A stretch of 10,959 nt of DNA, from positions 1-10,959 of the forward strand of contig CALKUS010000204.1 of assembly GCA_937996755.1 (NCBI GenBank), written 5' to 3'. Below are positions 8,286-10,959 of the stretch, piece by piece (position 1 is the stretch's first letter; every line of letters starts with the position of its first letter). Source of the stretch: an uncultured Pseudomonadota bacterium (GTDB lineage: Bacteria > Pseudomonadota > Gammaproteobacteria > Xanthomonadales > Ahniellaceae). Below the pieces are notes generated by a model. The model was not told the origin of the DNA. It searched no databases and saw only the letters and a program-made list of their open reading frames with translations. Both the position numbers and the translations under genes were made by a program.

Positions 8286-8699
8286 ATGCGTTTCCTGCGT
8301 CACGCACTCGTACTCGCCGCCTGCCTGTCCGCCGCTTCGTGCGCGGTCATCTACAAGCAGGACGTCAACCAGGGCAACCTGCTGGAACAGAAGTCCGTCG
8401 ATGCGCTGAAACCCGGCATGACGCGTCGCCAGGTGAGCCTGATCCTCGGCACGCCGTCGGTCGCGAGCCCGTTCGACCAGGACCGCTGGTCGTACACGTC
8501 GAGCTTCTCCAAGCGCGGCCGCAAGGCCGACGTGAAGACGCTCACGCTGATCTTCGAGGACAACCTGCTGGCGCGCATCGAGGGCGATTACTTCCCGCAG
8601 CGCGATTCCGAGCTGCTCGAGGACAGCAAGCGCTACTACCCGGGCAAGAAGATCCCGATGACGCTCGACAAGGACAAGAAGAAGAAGGCCGGCGGCTGA
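8286..8699 (+). CDS. bamE: Outer-membrane assembly lipoprotein BamE (SmpA/OmlA)
   Basis: BamE is a small periplasm-facing lipoprotein of the BAM complex, which inserts beta-barrel proteins into the outer membrane. The 137-residue product has a signal peptide (MRFLRHALVLAACLSAASC), then the conserved core: YKQDVNQGNLL (23-33), LKPGMTRRQV (42-51) and LGTPSVASPFDQDRWSY (54-70), matching YRPDINQGN, VGMTQQQV and LGTP in E. coli BamE. Two cysteines could be lipidated: Cys19 (AASC), closest to the family spacing, and Cys13, which sits in a canonical LAAC box but leaves a very short hydrophobic segment. The C-terminus is lysine-rich (DKDKKKKAGG). The start is ATG 8286-8288 with GGAG 7 nt upstream. 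It diverges from fur and ends 4 bp from the convergent rnfH. Confidence 0.95.
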   Translation: MRFLRHALVLAACLSAASCAVIYKQDVNQGNLLEQKSVDALKPGMTRRQVSLILGTPSVASPFDQDRWSYTSSFSKRGRKADVKTLTLIFEDNLLARIEGDYFPQRDSELLEDSKRYYPGKKIPMTLDKDKKKKAGG

Positions 8700-8720
8700 C
8701 GCCTCAAGACTTCTTCTTCT
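8677..8720. terminator. Inverted repeat across the bamE / rnfH convergent ends
   Basis: Arms 8677-8687 (agaagaagaag) and 8710-8720 are exact complements with a 22-base GC-rich loop. They lie inside the last codons of the two convergent genes, both of which encode lysine runs there. On either strand the stem would end in a U-rich CUUCUUCUUCU arm, so it could weakly terminate both transcripts, but it is not a standard GC stem plus U-run. Confidence 0.35.
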
Positions 8721-8997
8721 GCGCCGCGGCGCGCTTGCGCCGCGTCTCCTTCGGGTCGGCGAGCAGCGGCCGGTAGACTTCCACGCGATCGCCGTCGCGC
8801 AGCACGGTCGCCAACGTGCAGCGCTGCGCGAAGATGCCGACGTTGTCGTCGCTCGCCACGAGCCCGGGCACGCGCCCGGCGAAGCCCGATCGAGCCCAGG
8901 CATCCGCAACCGTGGCACCGGCAGGAAGCACGAGCGCGACGAGCAGCGGCGCACCGGGTGCGAGGCAGGCGACTTCGATCGCGATCGTTCCGCTCAC
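8704..8997 (-). CDS. rnfH: RnfH family ubiquitin-like protein (RatB, UPF0125)
   Basis: Small beta-grasp protein of the UPF0125/RnfH family. It is called RatB in the ratAB operon naming, and its biochemical role is not settled. The 97-residue product starts at GTG 8995-8997 and has the family hallmarks VGIFAQRCTLATVLRDGDRV (53-72) and VEVYRPLLADPKETRRKRA (72-90). The start codon overlaps the ratA stop in a GTGA junction, which fixes the start and implies translational coupling. The frame is open further upstream, but that part lies inside ratA. The C-terminus is basic (RRKRAAAQKKKS). It shares an operon with ratA and converges on bamE with 4 bp between stops. Confidence 0.93.
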   Translation of the reverse strand: MSGTIAIEVACLAPGAPLLVALVLPAGATVADAWARSGFAGRVPGLVASDDNVGIFAQRCTLATVLRDGDRVEVYRPLLADPKETRRKRAAAQKKKS

Positions 8998-9419
8998 TGC
9001 GCGAGCGCGGCGCGCACGAAGTCGTCCACCAGGTGATCCGCGAACGACGCAAAGCCGGCGGCGAGCGCGGAACCCACCAGCTTGCCGCTCATTTCGAAGT
9101 CGAGGTCGAGCGATACCTTGCAGCCGCGTTCGCCGAGCGCCCGGAACGTCCAGGCGCCGCGGAAGGCCGTGAACGGACCATCGACGAGCGTCAGTGCGAT
9201 CGATTCGCCCGGCACCAAGCGGTTGCGCGTGGTGAACGTGGTACCCATGCCGGCGAAGCGCACGGCGAGCCGCGCGACGATCTCGTCGGGCTTGCGCGAG
9301 ACGACAGCGGCGTCGCTGCACCAGTCGAAACGGCGCGGATAGGCCTCCACGTCGTTGACCACGTCGTAGACCTGGGCGGCGGATCGCGGCACGAGCGCGG
9401 AGCGATGGACCTGGGTCAT
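8994..9419 (-). CDS. ratA: RatA / Coq10-like START-domain protein
   Basis: Member of the polyketide cyclase/START family (Coq10/RatA). Eukaryotic Coq10 binds ubiquinone; E. coli RatA was reported as a toxin blocking 70S ribosome association. The product has 141 residues, the usual length. It starts MTQVHRSALVPRSAAQVYDVVNDVEAYP, the typical family opening, with the conserved Trp-Cys (WC, 33-34), and ends in the long C-terminal helix of the fold (about 115-138). The ATG is at 9417-9419 without a clear Shine-Dalgarno. Its TGA overlaps the rnfH GTG. It diverges from smpB across 71 bp; TACAAT on the minus strand (9482-9487) may be its -10, though no clear -35 is seen. I expect a quinone-related housekeeping role rather than a toxin-antitoxin pair; that is inference. 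Confidence 0.93.
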   Translation of the reverse strand: MTQVHRSALVPRSAAQVYDVVNDVEAYPRRFDWCSDAAVVSRKPDEIVARLAVRFAGMGTTFTTRNRLVPGESIALTLVDGPFTAFRGAWTFRALGERGCKVSLDLDFEMSGKLVGSALAAGFASFADHLVDDFVRAALAQ

Positions 9420-9490
9420 CGGGGCGCGCTTTCGCGTCGGGTCACGGGTGTTCCTCGTCTCGAAGTCACGGATCAGCGAGAATTGTAGTC

Positions 9491-9970
9491 ATGGCAAAGG
9501 AAAAGCCGAAGGACGTCACCATCGCGCAGAACCGGCGCGCCCGCCACGAATACCACGTGGACGAGCGCTTCGAGGCCGGCATTTCGCTGATGGGCTGGGA
9601 AGTGAAGAGCCTGCGCGAAGGCAAGGCGCAGCTCACGGACGCGTACGCGATGGTGAAGCGCGGCGAGATCTTCCTGTTCGGCGCGCTCATCACGCCGCTG
9701 CTGTCGGCGTCCACGCACGTGGTGCCCGAGGCGCAGCGCACGCGCAAGCTGCTGTTGAACCGCGACGAGATCGACCGCCTGGTCGGCGCCGTCGAGCGCA
9801 AGGGCTACACGCTCATCCCGCTCTCGCTGTACTGGAAAGGCAACCGGGTGAAGGTCGAGCTCGGGCTCGCACGCGGCAAGCAGGACCACGACAAGCGCGA
9901 GACGCAGAAGGAGCGCGACTGGCAGCGCGACAAGCAGCGCGTGATGCGCGCGAAGAACCCGCGCGGATGA
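9491..9970 (+). CDS. smpB: SsrA-binding protein SmpB
   Basis: SmpB binds tmRNA and brings it to stalled ribosomes for trans-translation. The 159-residue product is full length. Conserved blocks: IAQNRRARHEYHVDE (11-25), EAGISLMGWEVKSLREGKAQL (28-48), TRKLLLNRDEIDRL (84-97), GYTLIPLSLYWKGNRVKVEL (105-124), GLARGKQDHDKRET (125-138), then the basic C-terminal tail that enters the mRNA channel (about 139-159, ending RAKNPRG). The ATG 9491-9493 gives the standard MAK start. The upstream sequence has only a weak GAGA, and promoter elements are unclear. It is followed by two tRNA genes and then ssrA, so both partners of the rescue system are encoded within about 1.2 kb. Confidence 0.97.
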   Translation: MAKEKPKDVTIAQNRRARHEYHVDERFEAGISLMGWEVKSLREGKAQLTDAYAMVKRGEIFLFGALITPLLSASTHVVPEAQRTRKLLLNRDEIDRLVGAVERKGYTLIPLSLYWKGNRVKVELGLARGKQDHDKRETQKERDWQRDKQRVMRAKNPRG

Positions 9971-9998
9971 ACACGACGCGCCGGATCGTCGCGCGAGG

Positions 9999-10027
9999 TT
10001 GACGGACCCGGTTCGTCCGCGTATCTT
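9999..10027 (+). promoter_or_regulatory. Sigma-70 promoter of the tRNA-Ala / tRNA-Glu unit
   Basis: TTGACG (9999-10004) and TATCTT (10022-10027) are spaced by exactly 17 bases. The expected start near 10034 lies about 8 nt before the mature tRNA-Ala. The stretch after the -10 is GC-rich (ccgcggcc), the discriminator type seen at stringently controlled stable-RNA promoters. Confidence 0.75.
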
Positions 10028-10041
10028 CCGCGGCCTCTCTT

Positions 10042-10117
<76 letters not shown>

Positions 10118-10142
10118 AGTTCCGCGGTACCAAGGTTTCCGC

Positions 10143-10218
10143 GTCCCCATCGTCTAGAGGCCCAGGACACGGCCCTTTCACGGCTGTAACAGGGGTTCGA
10201 ATCCCCTTGGGGACGCCA
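10143..10218 (+). tRNA. tRNA-Glu (anticodon TTC)
   Basis: A 76-nt cloverleaf with CCA encoded, very close to E. coli tRNA-Glu. It starts gtccccatcgtctagaggcc and its anticodon loop ctttcac carries TTC at 10177-10179. It lies 25 nt after tRNA-Ala and is probably cut from the same precursor. Confidence 0.97.
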
Positions 10219-10230
10219 TATCGCACGTCG

Positions 10231-10253
10231 ACGCCCGCGCAAGCGGGCGTTTT
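10231..10253 (+). terminator. Intrinsic terminator of the tRNA unit
   Basis: An 8-bp stem acgcccgc / gcgggcgt (10231-10238 and 10243-10250) with tetraloop gcaa is followed by a short T-run and more T-rich sequence. It starts 13 bp after tRNA-Glu. The region up to the ssrA promoter holds nothing else I can support. Confidence 0.85.
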
Positions 10254-10308
10254 CGTTCGTGGCAGGTTCGTCGCGCCAACGGCGACTGAATCGAAGCGCG
10301 CCGTCGCG

Positions 10309-10338
10309 TTGTGACCGCGTCGTGCGGCCCCATATACT
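10309..10338 (+). promoter_or_regulatory. Sigma-70 promoter of ssrA
   Basis: TTGTGA (10309-10314) and TATACT (10333-10338) are spaced by 18 bases. Transcription should start near 10345, leaving a leader of about 15 nt to be removed by RNase P. ssrA therefore has its own promoter after the tRNA terminator. Confidence 0.75.
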
Positions 10339-10360
10339 CCACACGGACGATTCACATCCC

Positions 10361-10712
10361 GGGGGCGACTGGCTTCGACGGGGGTGCCGAACTCGCCTGG
10401 TGCATGCCGAGGGGGCAGCCTTCCTCGTTAATCCGGCCGCAACCTTTACTTGCCAACGACGACAAGTACGCCCTGGCCGCTTAAGGCCTAAGCCCCGTCA
10501 CCGCTTGCTCCTGCGCTCGCGGCTGCCGGGTCACTATCGCAGGATCGCCCTCGTTGCTGCCGCGTCGACGGGGGTTAAATCACAACCGGCTGGTTCGCCG
10601 GTGCGCTTCGCGCATCGTGTTGCCGGCGGACGAGACCAAACGGTGCGCTAAGCATGTAGTGCCGGGGACGTAGGGCCTTCGGACGGGGGTTCGATTCCCC
10701 CCGCCTCCACCA
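10361..10712 (+). ncRNA. ssrA: tmRNA (transfer-messenger RNA)
   Basis: A 352-nt single-piece tmRNA. The 5' end gggggcgactggcttcgacg and the 3' end gcctccacca form the tRNA-like acceptor, with a G3-U wobble as in alanine tRNAs. The T arm ggggg-ttcgatt-ccccc is at about 10685-10701. The conserved ctaagcatgtagtgcc precedes the tRNA-like 3' half. The tag reading frame lies at 10452-10484. CCA is encoded. It rescues stalled ribosomes with SmpB, whose gene is 390 bp upstream. The 3' end of ssrA is a known integration site for phages and islands, and in this gene it also forms part of a large inverted repeat with the terminator region. Confidence 0.97.
10452..10484 (+). other. tmRNA proteolysis-tag reading frame (ANDDKYALAA)
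   Basis: The frame gcc aac gac gac aag tac gcc ctg gcc gct taa encodes ANDDKYALAA and a stop. With the alanine carried by tmRNA the appended tag is AANDDKYALAA. It ends in the LAA needed for ClpXP and ClpAP recognition (E. coli: AANDENYALAA). Confidence 0.93.
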
Positions 10713-10760
10713 AATAAAAATGGCCGCGAAAGCGGCCTTTTTTATTTGGCGGAGGCGGGG
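10699..10760. repeat. 29-bp near-perfect inverted repeat joining the ssrA 3' end to its terminator
   Basis: Arms 10699-10727 and 10732-10760 are reverse complements at 27 of 29 positions around a gaaa loop. The left arm starts in the ssrA T/acceptor stem, runs through CCA and into the terminator. The right arm therefore holds an inverted near-copy of the last bases of ssrA (ggcggaggcgggg). The terminator hairpin is only the inner part. Confidence 0.85.
10712..10747 (+). terminator. Intrinsic terminator of ssrA, possibly bidirectional
   Basis: The stem ggccgc-gaaa-gcggcc (10722-10737) is followed by TTTTTT and ATTT. An A-run on the other side (10712-10720) pairs with the T-run and would give a U-run on the minus strand too, so it may also stop transcripts coming from the right. 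Confidence 0.9.
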
Positions 10761-10778
10761 AAGAGCCCCGCCACCTTT
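10754..10778 (+). terminator. Second hairpin with a T-run after the ssrA terminator
   Basis: The 7-bp stem ggcgggg / ccccgcc (10754-10760 and 10766-10772) has a 5-base loop; TTTT follows at 10775-10778. It could be a back-up terminator. Its left arm overlaps the right arm of the large ssrA inverted repeat, so the two folds compete. Confidence 0.45.
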
Positions 10779-10794
10779 TACACCCACAACCCCC

Positions 10795-10822
10795 GCTGAT
10801 GCGTCGCTGCGCTCGCATCAGC
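10795..10822. repeat. 9-bp stem-loop downstream of ssrA
   Basis: Arms gctgatgcg (10795-10803) and cgcatcagc (10814-10822) pair exactly around a 10-base loop. There is no T-run on either side. It may be an intergenic repeat; I found no second copy in the window. Confidence 0.5.
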
Positions 10823-10823
10823 C

Positions 10824-10846
10824 GGCCCCCTTTACTCAAGGGGGCC
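10824..10846. repeat. 9-bp GC-rich stem-loop next to the previous one
   Basis: Arms ggccccctt (10824-10832) and aagggggcc (10838-10846) pair exactly with a 5-base loop, one base after the preceding stem. Palindromes of the type CCCCCTT...AAGGGGG are common intergenic elements in proteobacteria; their function is unclear. Confidence 0.5.
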
Positions 10847-10878
10847 TCCGGTGGATCAAGAGCGATGCTCGCTTCGAA

Positions 10879-10959
10879 CTATGCGGACGCGGGCGCCACC
10901 GAGCCGATACGTCCGGCGGCGGCCGCACGGCGCAGCGCGGGCAGCGGGAACCAGGTGTT
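10879..10959 (-). pseudogene. Possible C-terminal gene remnant at the right edge
   Basis: The minus strand is open from the right edge to TAG at 10879-10881, giving 26 residues (NTWFPLPALRRAAAAG, then RIGSVAPASA). The pattern FPLxxLRxxxxxGRIGSVAP recalls a block in the glycine/sarcosine/D-proline reductase B-like family. There, as I remember it, tens of residues follow, so this end would be truncated. The stretch is too short to be sure. A plus-strand frame from ATG 10864 to the edge (MLASNYADAGATEP...) is also open with high third-position GC, and the two cannot be told apart inside this window. Confidence 0.25.

Noticed and set aside
8704..9419. ratA-rnfH as a toxin-antitoxin pair
   Set aside because: The RatA/RatB names suggest it, but RatA belongs to the Coq10/START family and both genes are part of the conserved housekeeping order here. 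Nothing in the sequence shows a toxin-antitoxin arrangement beyond the coupled GTGA overlap.
10575..10839. Minus-strand frames across the ssrA 3' end, with GESNPRPKALR and GGIEPPSEGP
   Set aside because: They are antisense translations of the tmRNA T arm and acceptor. The stretch is a clear RNA gene on the plus strand.

Overview
The window is a stretch of conserved chromosomal core genome from a high-GC gammaproteobacterium. The gene order dapB / dnaJ-dnaK-grpE-hrcA / recN / fur / bamE(omlA) / rnfH-ratA / smpB is, as far as I recall, the order in the Xanthomonadaceae and their relatives (Xanthomonas, Lysobacter, Stenotrophomonas type). The tmRNA tag peptide ANDDKYALAA, the GTAG-type REP hairpins and the proteins themselves fit that assignment. 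Genus level is inference.

Layout. 1-5706 (minus strand): the heat-shock operon hrcA-grpE-dnaK-dnaJ, followed by dapB, whose 3' end lies off the left edge. A sigma-32-like promoter lies just upstream of hrcA, and no CIRCE operator is visible there. 5880-7604 (plus): recN, diverging from hrcA. Its stop codon lies inside a pair of inverted REP hairpins (7601-7697). 7754-8158 (minus): fur, with a GTG start, diverging from the outer-membrane lipoprotein gene bamE (8286-8699, plus). 8704-9419 (minus): ratA and rnfH, overlapping by four bases and convergent with bamE. 9491-9970 (plus): smpB, then tRNA-Ala(GGC) and tRNA-Glu(TTC) with their own promoter and terminator, then ssrA (tmRNA) with its own promoter and terminator. 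10713-10959: a run of stem-loops with no certain gene, ending in a short open frame that may be the decayed end of a gene.

How the genes work together. HrcA, GrpE, DnaK and DnaJ form the Hsp70 chaperone system and its regulator. SmpB and tmRNA form the trans-translation ribosome-rescue system, and here they lie under 400 bp apart. RecN repairs double-strand breaks, Fur controls iron genes, BamE belongs to the outer-membrane protein assembly machine, and DapB belongs to lysine and diaminopimelate synthesis.

I see no defence island, CRISPR array, transposase gene or new multigene system. The signals most worth a second look are non-coding: a 29-bp near-perfect inverted repeat joining the 3' end of ssrA to its terminator, the REP pair that supplies the recN stop codon, stem-loops after every stop codon of the heat-shock operon, and the hairpin cluster downstream of ssrA, a site often used by integrating elements.
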